In this document: positions 26,919 through 35,501 of the stretch, piece by piece | Layout of the letters: every line of letters starts with the position of its first letter | Numbering within the stretch: the stretch's first letter is position 1 | NCBI RefSeq assembly: GCF_036227405.1 | Contig: NZ_CP109473.1 | Span: forward strand, 5,084,001-5,148,000 | Reading direction: 5' to 3' | DNA length: 64,000 bases | DNA from: Streptomyces sp. NBC_01460 | GTDB taxonomy: Bacteria > Actinomycetota > Actinomycetes > Streptomycetales > Streptomycetaceae | Notes under the pieces: model-generated | The model's database searches: none | Told to the model about the DNA's origin: nothing | What the model saw: only the letters and a program-made list of their open reading frames with translations | Made by a program: the position numbers and the translations under genes

Positions 26919-27986
26919 ATGCCTCGTTGGAAGGCACTACCGGAAGAACTCGATCCGCAGATGCGGGAGTTCGTCGGCCAACTGCGCGGACTGGTGGATC
27001 GCTGCGGCCTGAGCCTGGCCGCGGTCGCCGACCGCACCGGCTACAGCAAGACCTCGTGGGAGCGTTATCTCCACGGCAGGCTGCTCGCCCCGAAGGGGGC
27101 GATCGTCGCGCTCGCCGAGGTGACGGGCGCGCCCCAGCACCACCTGACGACCATGTGGGAGCTGGCCGAGCGGGCCTGGAGCCGCTCCGAGATGCGCCAC
27201 GACATGACCATGGAAGCCATCAGGATCTCCCAGGCGCGCGCGGCGCTCGGCGAGGCGGGCGTGGCCGCGGCGCCCGTGGCGGGCCGGCGTGCGGGCGGCG
27301 GCGCGGGGGTCTCCACCGCCCCTGCTCCCGGGGGAGGGGGCCATGACGCCGGCCGGACCCCGTCCGTCCCCGTCCAGCGCGGCACGGTCCCGCGGATTCC
27401 GCAGCAGCCGCGGCAGGGCTCGGCACCGGACCCCGGCGGAAGCGGTACCCCGGCGGCCGGCGGCCCGGGCGAGCGGCGGGGCGGCGGGCGCCGCCGGATG
27501 CCCCTGCTGCTGGCGGGAACCCTGGGCGTGCTCCTGCTCATAGCCGGGGCCGTCCTGGTCACCGAGCCGGGCGGAGGCGACGACGCCGGTGCGGTGGCGG
27601 CGACCCCGCCCGCCGATCCGGCCACCAGCGTGGCCGCGCTGCCGGCCGGGGTCGGGTGCAGCGGTGCCGACTGCGACGGACAGGACCCGGAAGCCATGGG
27701 GTGCGGCGGCCGGTTCGCCTCCACCGTCGCCAGGGCGACCGTCGGGGGAGGCCTCGTCGAGGTCCGCTACAGCAGGACCTGCGGGACCGCGTGGGCCCGC
27801 ATCACCCAGGTGTCGCCGGGCGACACCGTCCGGATCGCCTCCGGCGCGTCCGAGCAGGACGGCACGGTCGGCGGGGGTGCTGATGCCGACGCCTACACCC
27901 CGATGGTCGCCGTGAGGAAGGCCTCCGACGCGAAGGCCTGCGCCACCCTCGTCTCCGGAGCGACCGGCTGCACCACCCCGGAGTGA
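26919..27986 (+). CDS. Membrane-anchored HTH regulator with extracellular DUF2690 domain
   Basis: 355 aa. The N-terminal XRE-type HTH is at residues 15-75 (REFVGQLRGLVDRCGLSLAAVADRTGYSKTSWERYLHG). A Gly/Pro/Ala-rich linker follows. One transmembrane helix lies at about residues 194-214 (MPLLLAGTLGVLLLIAGAVLV). The C-terminal domain at residues 247-353 starts GCSGADCDGQDPEAMGCGG, the cysteine pattern of DUF2690. The layout suggests an outside sensor linked to a cytoplasmic DNA-binding domain, without a kinase. Start: ATG with GGGGGGAAGCG upstream. Target genes are not evident; it may act on its own promoter and the nearby 24-bp repeats. Confidence 0.85.
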   Translation: MPRWKALPEELDPQMREFVGQLRGLVDRCGLSLAAVADRTGYSKTSWERYLHGRLLAPKGAIVALAEVTGAPQHHLTTMWELAERAWSRSEMRHDMTMEAIRISQARAALGEAGVAAAPVAGRRAGGGAGVSTAPAPGGGGHDAGRTPSVPVQRGTVPRIPQQPRQGSAPDPGGSGTPAAGGPGERRGGGRRRMPLLLAGTLGVLLLIAGAVLVTEPGGGDDAGAVAATPPADPATSVAALPAGVGCSGADCDGQDPEAMGCGGRFASTVARATVGGGLVEVRYSRTCGTAWARITQVSPGDTVRIASGASEQDGTVGGGADADAYTPMVAVRKASDAKACATLVSGATGCTTPE

Positions 27987-29152
<1,166 letters not shown>

Positions 29153-29186
29153 CCGGAATCCGGCCACCGGTCGGACCCCGCACCGT

Positions 29187-29233
29187 CACGAGGGCGCCCC
29201 CCGTCAGCAACTGCTGCGGGGGGCGCCCTCGTG
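29187..29233 (+). terminator. mdh terminator
   Basis: A perfect 17-bp stem (29187-29203 with 29217-29233) with a 13-nt loop lies 34 nt after the mdh stop. It is followed at once by the degenerate repeats of the next gene's 3' end. Confidence 0.88.
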
Positions 29234-29241
29234 TGTGTACG

Positions 29242-29375
29242 CAGCGGCCGAACGCGGTTCTGCGACCGAGCGGTTCAGCGACCCGATACGGCTCAGCGGC
29301 CGAGCAGCTCAGCGGTCTATGCGGCTCAGCGGCCGACGCAACTCGGCGGCCGACGCGGTTCAGCGGCCGAGCAGC
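29242..29375. repeat. Eight degenerate ~17-bp tandem repeats at a gene end
   Basis: The units (29242, 29260, 29276, 29294, 29310, 29327, 29344 and 29361) mostly read CAGCGGCCGAnGCGGyT, 16-18 bp each. The stop codon of the minus-strand gene (29360-29362) falls at the boundary of the last two units. Each full unit on the minus strand contains a GCCGCTGA-like end, so the array looks like serial copying of the gene's last codons plus stop. Confidence 0.75.
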
Positions 29376-30097
29376 CGGCCCGCGAGGGCGCGTACGGCGT
29401 CCGTGGCCCCGCGCTGCAGCTGGGGACCGAAGGTGATCCGTGCCGCGCCCAGCTCGCCGAGCCGCCGGACGGTGGACGGGCCGTCGGGCAGGCCGAGCGC
29501 GTTGAGCGGGGCCGGGACCGCCGCGGCCAGGCGCGGAAGGACGTCCGCCGGGGCCTTGATCGGGTAGACGCAGTCCGCTCCGGCTCCGGCGTAGAGACGT
29601 GCGCGGACGATCGTGTCCGCGACCACGTCCGTGGCGGCGGGGTCCCCGTGGATGTACGTGTCGACACGGGCGTTGACGACGAGGCGCCCGTCCGCCGCCG
29701 CGCACACCGCTGCGAGCCGGTCGGCCTGCCGGCGCGGGTCGACGAGCACGCCGTCGGTCGAGTCCTCCAGATTGCAACCGACCGCGCCGGCCTCCAGGAG
29801 GCGTTCGACCAGTTCGTCGGGGGCCAGTCCGTAGCCGTCCTCGATGTCCGCCGACACCGGAACGGACACGGACCGGACGATCCGGGCCACGGCTGCGAAC
29901 ATCTCGGCGGGGGGCGTGCTTCCGTCGTCGTAGCCGAGGGAGGCGGCGATGCCCGCGCTCGGTGTGGCCAGGGCGGGGAATCCGGCGTCCTCGAACACGC
30001 GGGCGCTCGCGGCGTCCCACGGCCCGGGCAGGACGAGCGGGTCGCCCGGGGGGCGGCCATGGTGCAGGGCGTGGAAGACGGAGACGGGGTCGTTCAT
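29360..30097 (-). CDS. Isocitrate lyase / PEP mutase family protein
   Basis: 245-aa TIM-barrel enzyme of the ICL/PEPM superfamily (carboxyphosphonoenolpyruvate mutase or 2-methylisocitrate-lyase-like). Motifs are LVLPGPWDAASARVFEDAGFPALATPSAGIA, the Mg-binding VSADIEDGYG, NLEDS and VVNARVDTYI. The KKCGH loop of true isocitrate or methylisocitrate lyases is not seen, so the substrate is likely another 2-oxo acid or a phosphonate-like molecule. Start: ATG 30097 with GGAG upstream. The stop lies in a degenerate tandem repeat array. Confidence 0.85.
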   Translation of the reverse strand: MNDPVSVFHALHHGRPPGDPLVLPGPWDAASARVFEDAGFPALATPSAGIAASLGYDDGSTPPAEMFAAVARIVRSVSVPVSADIEDGYGLAPDELVERLLEAGAVGCNLEDSTDGVLVDPRRQADRLAAVCAAADGRLVVNARVDTYIHGDPAATDVVADTIVRARLYAGAGADCVYPIKAPADVLPRLAAAVPAPLNALGLPDGPSTVRRLGELGAARITFGPQLQRGATDAVRALAGRLLGR

Positions 30098-30249
30098 CAG
30101 GGCTCCGGTGCTGGAGGGTGCGGGGCTGCACGGCCGGGGCGGCGGAGCGAGGATGCTCGCCCCGCCGCCCCGCGCCGCGCCGGTGTTCCGGGTCCGGCCG
30201 TCCGGGCTCGGTGCCACCGATCCGGCGACACGGGCCCGGCGGCCCGGGC

Positions 30250-30759
30250 TCAGTGCTTGATGTCGCCGGGCGTGTAGTGCCCCGGGGTCAGCCGCGCGGT
30301 CACGCCGAACCGGTTCCAGGCGTTGATCACGGTGATCGCGGCGATCAGCTGGGCGAGCTCGGCCTCCTCGAAGTGCTTGGCGGCCTTCGCGTAGACCTCG
30401 TCGGGCACGAAACCGTCGGTGAGGACGGTCACCGCCTCCGTCAGCTCGATGGCCGCCAGCTCCTTCTCCGTGTAGAAGTGCTGCGACTCCTCCCACGCGC
30501 TGAGCTGGATGATCCGCTCGACGGACTCGCCCGCCGCGAGGGCGTCCTTCGTGTGCATGTCCAGGCAGAAGGCGCAGTGGTTGAGCTGCGAGGCGCGGAT
30601 CTTCACCAGCTCCAGCAGGACCGGGTCCAGGCCCTTACGGGACGCCGCGTCCAGCCGGACCATGGCCTTGTAGACGTCGGGGGCGAGCTGGGCCCACTGC
30701 AGACGGGCGGGGTGTTCGGGGGCGTTGGCGGTGGGCGTGTGATGCGTGTGCGTCGTCAT
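30250..30759 (-). CDS. Carboxymuconolactone decarboxylase (AhpD-like) family protein
   Basis: 169 aa. It contains the redox CxxC motif in NHCAFCLDMHTKDAL, plus the helical AhpD core (LLELVKIRASQLN, TEKELAAIELTEAVTVLTDG, AELAQLIAAITVINAWNRFGV). It probably acts as a peroxidase- or disulfide-type stress protein. It is divergent from a MocR-type regulator over only 47 bp, which makes the regulator its probable controller; this pairing is frequent in Streptomyces. An in-frame upstream extension to 30954 would run through the regulator gene and is rejected. Confidence 0.9.
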   Translation of the reverse strand: MTTHTHHTPTANAPEHPARLQWAQLAPDVYKAMVRLDAASRKGLDPVLLELVKIRASQLNHCAFCLDMHTKDALAAGESVERIIQLSAWEESQHFYTEKELAAIELTEAVTVLTDGFVPDEVYAKAAKHFEEAELAQLIAAITVINAWNRFGVTARLTPGHYTPGDIKH

Positions 30760-30806
30760 GCGTTCGACGCTAACGGCCGGATGGCGCACCGGTATGGTCC
30801 ACTTCC
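30760..30806. promoter_or_regulatory. 47-bp divergent promoter between AhpD-like gene and MocR
   Basis: It contains CGGATGGCGCA and CGGTATGGTCCA, a possible pair of direct half-sites as used by MocR regulators. TATGGT at 30793-30798 could be a -10, placing transcription start at or next to the regulator's ATG; no ribosome site precedes that ATG. Confidence 0.45.
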
Positions 30807-32207
30807 ATGACAGATTCCTGGGCCGCTTTCGGCGCCGACCTGCACATCGAGCCCATCGGCCCGGGCCTCCGCAGCGGGCTGATGGACGCGCTGCGGGAAG
30901 CCGTACGGACGGGGCGGCTGACGCCCGGTACCCGGCTGCCCTCCTCCCGGACACTGGCCGCGGACCTCGGGATCGCGCGCAACACCGTCGCCGACGCCTA
31001 TGCCGAGCTCGTGGCCGAGGGCTGGCTCACGGCACGGCAGGGCTCGGGGACCAGGGTCGCGCGGCGGGCCGACGCGCCCGGTCCCGTCGGGCGGGATCCC
31101 CGGGCCCGGCCGGTGCGGCGGCGCCCCGCCCACAATCTGATGCCGGGGTCCCCGGACCTCTCGGCCTTCCCGCGCGCCGAATGGCTCAAGGCCACCAGGC
31201 GCGCGCTCACGGCCGCTCCCGACATGGCCTTCGGGTACGACGACCCGCGGGGGCGCGTCGAACTGAGGGCCGCGCTGGCGGACTATCTCGCGCGGGCCCG
31301 CGGGGTGTACGCGGATCCCGAACGCATCGTGATCTGCTCCGGGTTCGTCCACGGGCTGACTCTGATGGGCAAGGTACTGCGGCGCCACAAGGTGCGGCGG
31401 ACCGCCGTCGAGTCCTACGGCCTGGACATCCACTGGAATCTCCTCGCCGAGGCGGGGCTGACCACCCCGTGCATCCCGGTGGACGGGCTCGGGGCCAGGA
31501 CCGGGGCGCTGGGAGAGGTGCCGGGTGTGGGGGCGGTGCTGCTGACTCCCGCCCACCAGTTCCCCACGGGTGTCCCGCTCCATCCCGACCGGCGGGCGGC
31601 GGCGGTCGACTGGGCGCGTTCCTCGGGCGGGCTGATCCTGGAGGACGACTACGACGGCGAGTTCCGCTACGACCGCCAGCCCGTGGGCGCGCTGCAGGGG
31701 CTCGATCCGGAACGGGTCGTCTACATGGGGACGGCGAGCAAGTCGCTGGCCCCGGGCCTGCGGCTGGCCTGGATGGTGCTGCCCGAGGAACTGGTGGAGG
31801 AGGTGTGCGAGGCGAAGGGCGGCTTCGACTGGATGTCCGGTGTGCCGGACCAGCTGACGCTCGCCGAGTTCATCGCGTCAGGGGCGTACGACCGGCATGT
31901 GCGGGCCATGCGGCTGCGCTACCGTCGCCGCCGCGACGAGCTCGTGGAGGCGCTCGCCGAGCGGGCACCGGGCTTCCGGGTGAGCGGGATCGCGGCGGGG
32001 CTGCACGCCGTGCTCGAACTCCCCGAGGGGACGGAGCAGTCGGTCGTCCAGGCAGCCACCTGGCAGGGGCTCGCGCTGGAGAAGCTCTCGCGCTTCCGGC
32101 ACCAGGACGCGGAGCCGGGGCGGGACGGGCTGGTCATCGGTTACGGCACGCCGTCGGAGAGCGGCTGGGCAGGCGCGCTGGACGCGCTCTGCCGGGTGCT
32201 CCCGTAG
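30807..32207 (+). CDS. MocR/PdxR-type regulator: GntR HTH fused to aminotransferase-like domain
   Basis: 466 aa. The GntR winged helix at residues 10-85 (GLMDALREAVRTGRLTPGTRLPSSRTLAADLGIARNTVADAYAELVAEGWL) is followed by a class I aminotransferase fold. That fold has a PLP-binding lysine in MGTASKSLAPGLRLAW and the aspartate pair in LEDDYDGEFRY. Such proteins sense PLP or an amine and regulate a neighbouring gene, here most likely the divergent AhpD-like gene. It is probably translated from a leaderless mRNA, because CCACTTCC directly precedes the ATG. Confidence 0.92.
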   Translation: MTDSWAAFGADLHIEPIGPGLRSGLMDALREAVRTGRLTPGTRLPSSRTLAADLGIARNTVADAYAELVAEGWLTARQGSGTRVARRADAPGPVGRDPRARPVRRRPAHNLMPGSPDLSAFPRAEWLKATRRALTAAPDMAFGYDDPRGRVELRAALADYLARARGVYADPERIVICSGFVHGLTLMGKVLRRHKVRRTAVESYGLDIHWNLLAEAGLTTPCIPVDGLGARTGALGEVPGVGAVLLTPAHQFPTGVPLHPDRRAAAVDWARSSGGLILEDDYDGEFRYDRQPVGALQGLDPERVVYMGTASKSLAPGLRLAWMVLPEELVEEVCEAKGGFDWMSGVPDQLTLAEFIASGAYDRHVRAMRLRYRRRRDELVEALAERAPGFRVSGIAAGLHAVLELPEGTEQSVVQAATWQGLALEKLSRFRHQDAEPGRDGLVIGYGTPSESGWAGALDALCRVLP

Positions 32208-32334
32208 GCGGGACGCCGCTGTGGCGAGAGAACGCGCGACACCGGGTTTCAGCCGTGCGTGCCATGCATCTAATCTGACTGGCAGTTCGCAGGCGGGCAG
32301 ACGCCGGCTTGTCGGTACGACGGGGAGACAGCAC

Positions 32335-32616
32335 ATGGACACGCGCAGGCGCAGGCTGAGGTCGAGCACCGTCGTGCTCGGAGGCATGGGAATGCTCGCG
32401 GCCACGCTCACCGCTTGCAGTTCGGAACCGGACGAGCGGTGCGTCGACCGGGTGACCCAGGAGATCCTGCCGAGCTACGAGTGCGAGGACAGCAACGGCA
32501 GCGGTACCTACTACTACGGGGGCAGCAGCCACAAGAACCGGATGTCCGGCGGCAGTTTCGACAAGTCCGCGGTCGATCGCGGCGGATTCGGCTCCTCCGG
32601 CTCCAGCGGCGGCTGA
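32335..32616 (+). CDS. Small lipoprotein with RGGFG...GG tail, YgiB-like
   Basis: 93 aa. A twin-Arg-like basic start (MDTRRRRLRSS) precedes a hydrophobic region and a lipobox LTAC, with lipid-attached Cys28. The mature part is short: EPDERCVDRVTQEILPSYEC (two Cys, possibly bonded), a Tyr/Gly stretch, and a disordered tail DRGGFGSSGSSGG (RGGFG at 82-86). The C-terminal RGGFG plus Ser-rich run ending Gly-Gly is, from memory, also how E. coli YgiB ends. The gene for an ATP-grasp glutathionylspermidine-synthase-like ligase starts 7 bp later, as ygiC follows ygiB, so the tail may be the ligase's substrate. Ribosome site GGGGAGA. Confidence 0.8.
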   Translation: MDTRRRRLRSSTVVLGGMGMLAATLTACSSEPDERCVDRVTQEILPSYECEDSNGSGTYYYGGSSHKNRMSGGSFDKSAVDRGGFGSSGSSGG

Positions 32617-32623
32617 CCCCCTC

Positions 32624-33811
32624 ATGGAACGCCGCACCACGGACCCGCGCCCGGGCTGGCAGGAGACCGTCGAGGAGCAGGGGCTGATCTACCCCCTGAC
32701 CCGCTACCCGGACGGGTCACTGCGCCCGTACTGGGACGAGAGCGCCTACTACGTGTTCTCCCTTCCCGAGGTCGAGGCGCTGGAGGAGGTCGTGGAGGAG
32801 CTCCACACGATGTGCCTGGCCGCGGCCGCGCACATCGTCGAGCGCGACCGCTTCGCCGATCTCGGCATCACGGACGCCCGCTTGGCGCGGCTGATAGCCG
32901 AGTCCTGGCGACGCCGTGCCGAACTTCCTTCCCTGTACGGCAGGTTCGACCTTCGGTACGACGGGACCGGCCCGGCCAAGATGCTGGAGTACAACGCCGA
33001 CACCCCCACGTCGCTGGTGGAGGCGGCCAGCCCCCAGTGGTTCTGGATGGAGGACCGCTTCCCCGGGGCGGACCAGTGGAACTCGCTGCACGAGCGTCTC
33101 GTCGACGCCTGGAAGCGGCAGGCCCCGCTGCTGCCCCCCGGTCCCCTGCACTTCGCCCACTCCGACGGCGACGAGCTGGGTGAGGACCTGATGACGGTCG
33201 CCTATCTGCGGGAGACCGCCGAGCAGGCGGGGATCGCCACCGAGGCGCTCTCCGTCGAGCGGATCGGCTGGGACCGGCTGTCCGGCCGCTTCGTCGACGA
33301 GCGGCTCCGCTTCATCCGCAGCTGCTTCAAGCTGTACCCGTGGGAGTGGCTGGCGACGGACCGCTTCGGTCCCCATGTGCTGGACACCCTCGACAACGGC
33401 GGTGGCACCGGCAGCACCTGCTGGATCGAACCCGCCTGGAAGATGCTCCTCTCCAACAAGGCGCTGCTGGCCATCCTCTGGGAGCTGTACCCGGGCCACC
33501 CCCATCTCCTCCCCGCCTATCTCGACGGCCCCCGCGAACTGGCCGGGGCCGGCGCCGCGGGGTACGTCGCCAAGCCGCTGCTCGGCCGTGAGGGCGCCGG
33601 GGTCACCGTCCACGAACCGGGCAGCGCTCCGGTGCTGCGCGACGAGCCCTGCTGCTACCAGGAGCTGGCACCACTGCCCGACTTCTCGGGCAACCGTGTG
33701 GTGCTCGGCGCCTGGGTGGTGGAGAACGAGGCCGCCGGACTGGGGATCCGGGAATCGGCGGGGCTGATCACGGACGAGTACGCCCGCTTCCTGCCCCACG
33801 TCATCCTCTGA
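32624..33811 (+). CDS. Glutathionylspermidine synthase family protein (YgiC-like ATP-grasp ligase)
   Basis: 395 aa, the length of stand-alone YgiC/YjfC ligases that lack the amidase domain of true glutathionylspermidine synthase. Motifs are YGRFDLRYDGTGPAKMLEYNADTPTSLVEAA (substrate and metal site), WIEPAWKMLLSNKALLAILW, YVAKPLLGREGAGV (ATP-grasp lysine and glycine loop) and the end FLPHVIL. It should form an amide bond between a carboxylate and an amine or peptide, using ATP. It follows the lipoprotein gene by 7 bp. Streptomyces do not make glutathione or trypanothione, so a protein or peptide acceptor is more likely. Confidence 0.88.
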   Translation: MERRTTDPRPGWQETVEEQGLIYPLTRYPDGSLRPYWDESAYYVFSLPEVEALEEVVEELHTMCLAAAAHIVERDRFADLGITDARLARLIAESWRRRAELPSLYGRFDLRYDGTGPAKMLEYNADTPTSLVEAASPQWFWMEDRFPGADQWNSLHERLVDAWKRQAPLLPPGPLHFAHSDGDELGEDLMTVAYLRETAEQAGIATEALSVERIGWDRLSGRFVDERLRFIRSCFKLYPWEWLATDRFGPHVLDTLDNGGGTGSTCWIEPAWKMLLSNKALLAILWELYPGHPHLLPAYLDGPRELAGAGAAGYVAKPLLGREGAGVTVHEPGSAPVLRDEPCCYQELAPLPDFSGNRVVLGAWVVENEAAGLGIRESAGLITDEYARFLPHVIL

Positions 33812-33923
33812 GCCGGCGGCCCCGGCAGCCTCGGCAGTCAGGGCCGGTGACCGGCAGCCCCGGCCGCCCGGCCGGTCCGGGCCGGCCTGGGTCACCGCCC
33901 CTCGGACCGGCCGGCGCCGCCGG

Positions 33924-35153
33924 TCAGCTGGTCACCCGCTCGGCCGGCCGCCCGGCCAGCACGCCGCGGAGCTGTTCCAGGCCCCAGTCCAGGTCCTCCT
34001 TGCTGATCACCAGGGGCGGGGCGATCCGGATCGTGGAGCCGTGCGTGTCCTTGACCAGCACACCGCGGTCCATCAGCTTCTCCGAGATCTCCCGGCCGGT
34101 CCCGAGAGCCGGGGCGATATCGATCCCCGCCCACAGGCCTCGGCCCCGCACGGCCTCCACCGCGCCGCCGCCCGTCAGCAGGCCCAGCTCGCGGTGGAGA
34201 TGGTCGCCCAGCTCCGCCGCGCGCTGCTGGAACTCACCGGTACGGAGCATCGCGATCACCTCCAGGGCGACGGCGCAGGCCAGCGGATTCCCGCCGAACG
34301 TCGATCCGTGCTCGCCCGGCTTGTGGACCCCCAGGACGGCGGCGGACGAGACCACGGCGGAGACGGGCACGACACCACCGCCCAGCGCCTTGCCCAGGAC
34401 GTACATGTCGGGCACGACGCCCTCGTGCTCACAGGCGAACGTCCGGCCGGTGCGGCCCAGACCCGACTGGATCTCGTCGGCGATGAAGAGCACGTTCCGA
34501 TCGCGGGTCATCTCCCGCACTCCGGCGAGATAACCGGACGGCGGGACCAGCACCCCGGCCTCGCCCTGGATCGGTTCCATGAGCACCGCGACGGTGTTCT
34601 CCGTCATCGCCTCGGAGAGCGCGGTCAGATCCCCGTACGGCACGATCTCGAACCCTGGTGTGTACGGGCCGTAGTCGGCCCGCGCCTCGGCGTCCGTGGA
34701 GAAGCTCACGATCGTGGTCGTCCTGCCGTGGAAGTTGTCCGCGGCCACGATGATCTTCGCCATCCCGTCCGGTACGCCCTTGACGCGGTACCCCCACTTG
34801 CGGGCCGTCTTCACCGCCGTCTCCACCGCCTCCGCCCCCGTGTTCATGGGGAGGACCATCTCCATGCCGCAGAGCTCGGCGAGCTGCGCGCAGAACTCGG
34901 CGAACCGGTCGTGGTGGAAGGCACGTGACGTCAGCGTCACACGGTCGAGCTGTGCCTTGGCCGCGTCGATCAGACGTCGGTTGCCGTGTCCGAAGTTGAG
35001 CGCCGAGTAGCCGGCGAGCATGTCGAGATAGCGGCGCCCCTCCACGTCGGTCATCCAGGCGCCGTCCGCCGAGGCGACGACGACCGGCAGCGGGTGGTAA
35101 TTGTGTGCGCTGTGCGCCTCGGCGGAGGCAATGGCGGTTTCCGTGGTCGACAC
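33924..35153 (-). CDS. rocD: Ornithine--oxo-acid transaminase
   Basis: 409-aa class III aminotransferase. It converts ornithine and 2-oxoglutarate to glutamate semialdehyde and glutamate in arginine catabolism. Motifs are MLAGYSALNFGHGNRRLIDA, LPMNTGAEAVETAVKTARKWGY, the PLP aspartate in FIADEIQSGLGRTG, and the PLP lysine in LGKALGGGVVPVSAV. The sequence GHTHRLI-like Tyr/Gly region and NFHGRTTTIVSFS are typical of RocD rather than GABA transaminase. The GTG at 35153 is used, with GGAGATCCC upstream; a longer frame to 35405 would lack family similarity. Confidence 0.94.
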   Translation of the reverse strand: MSTTETAIASAEAHSAHNYHPLPVVVASADGAWMTDVEGRRYLDMLAGYSALNFGHGNRRLIDAAKAQLDRVTLTSRAFHHDRFAEFCAQLAELCGMEMVLPMNTGAEAVETAVKTARKWGYRVKGVPDGMAKIIVAADNFHGRTTTIVSFSTDAEARADYGPYTPGFEIVPYGDLTALSEAMTENTVAVLMEPIQGEAGVLVPPSGYLAGVREMTRDRNVLFIADEIQSGLGRTGRTFACEHEGVVPDMYVLGKALGGGVVPVSAVVSSAAVLGVHKPGEHGSTFGGNPLACAVALEVIAMLRTGEFQQRAAELGDHLHRELGLLTGGGAVEAVRGRGLWAGIDIAPALGTGREISEKLMDRGVLVKDTHGSTIRIAPPLVISKEDLDWGLEQLRGVLAGRPAERVTS

Positions 35154-35501
35154 GGGATCTCCGTTCGTCGTGCGGCGTGGGCGCGGGTGGTGCCCACTTT
35201 GTATCGTCGGTCGGACGCGGGACACGGAAACCTTCCGTGCGCGGCGCGCCTCGTGGACCCCCTTTCCGGGCCTCGCCCTCGCGGTTCCGCTCCCTCCGCC
35301 GATCAGCCGTCGAGGAGATCCTGACGCCGGCGGGGCTCCCGCCGCCGCGCTCCGGACCGCAGGACCGCCGACGTCAGCGCCGACCCCACGGCCAGGCCGG
35401 CCCACCCGCAGGACCGCCCGGCCTCTCGGGACAGCATCACCTTGGATACACCGGCCGGATCGCTGAGGTTCCGCCTGCTGCGGCCTCTTTTCGGTGACCG
35501 C
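35154..35501. other. 348-bp intergenic region upstream of rocD
   Basis: No gene is supported here. The only AT-richer patch (CTTTGTATCG, 35197-35206) would, on the minus strand, give a -10-like GATACAAAG about 45 bp ahead of the rocD start, so the promoter is probably there. The rest (35230-35500) is plain GC-rich spacer between two same-strand genes, with no long hairpin. Confidence 0.45.
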
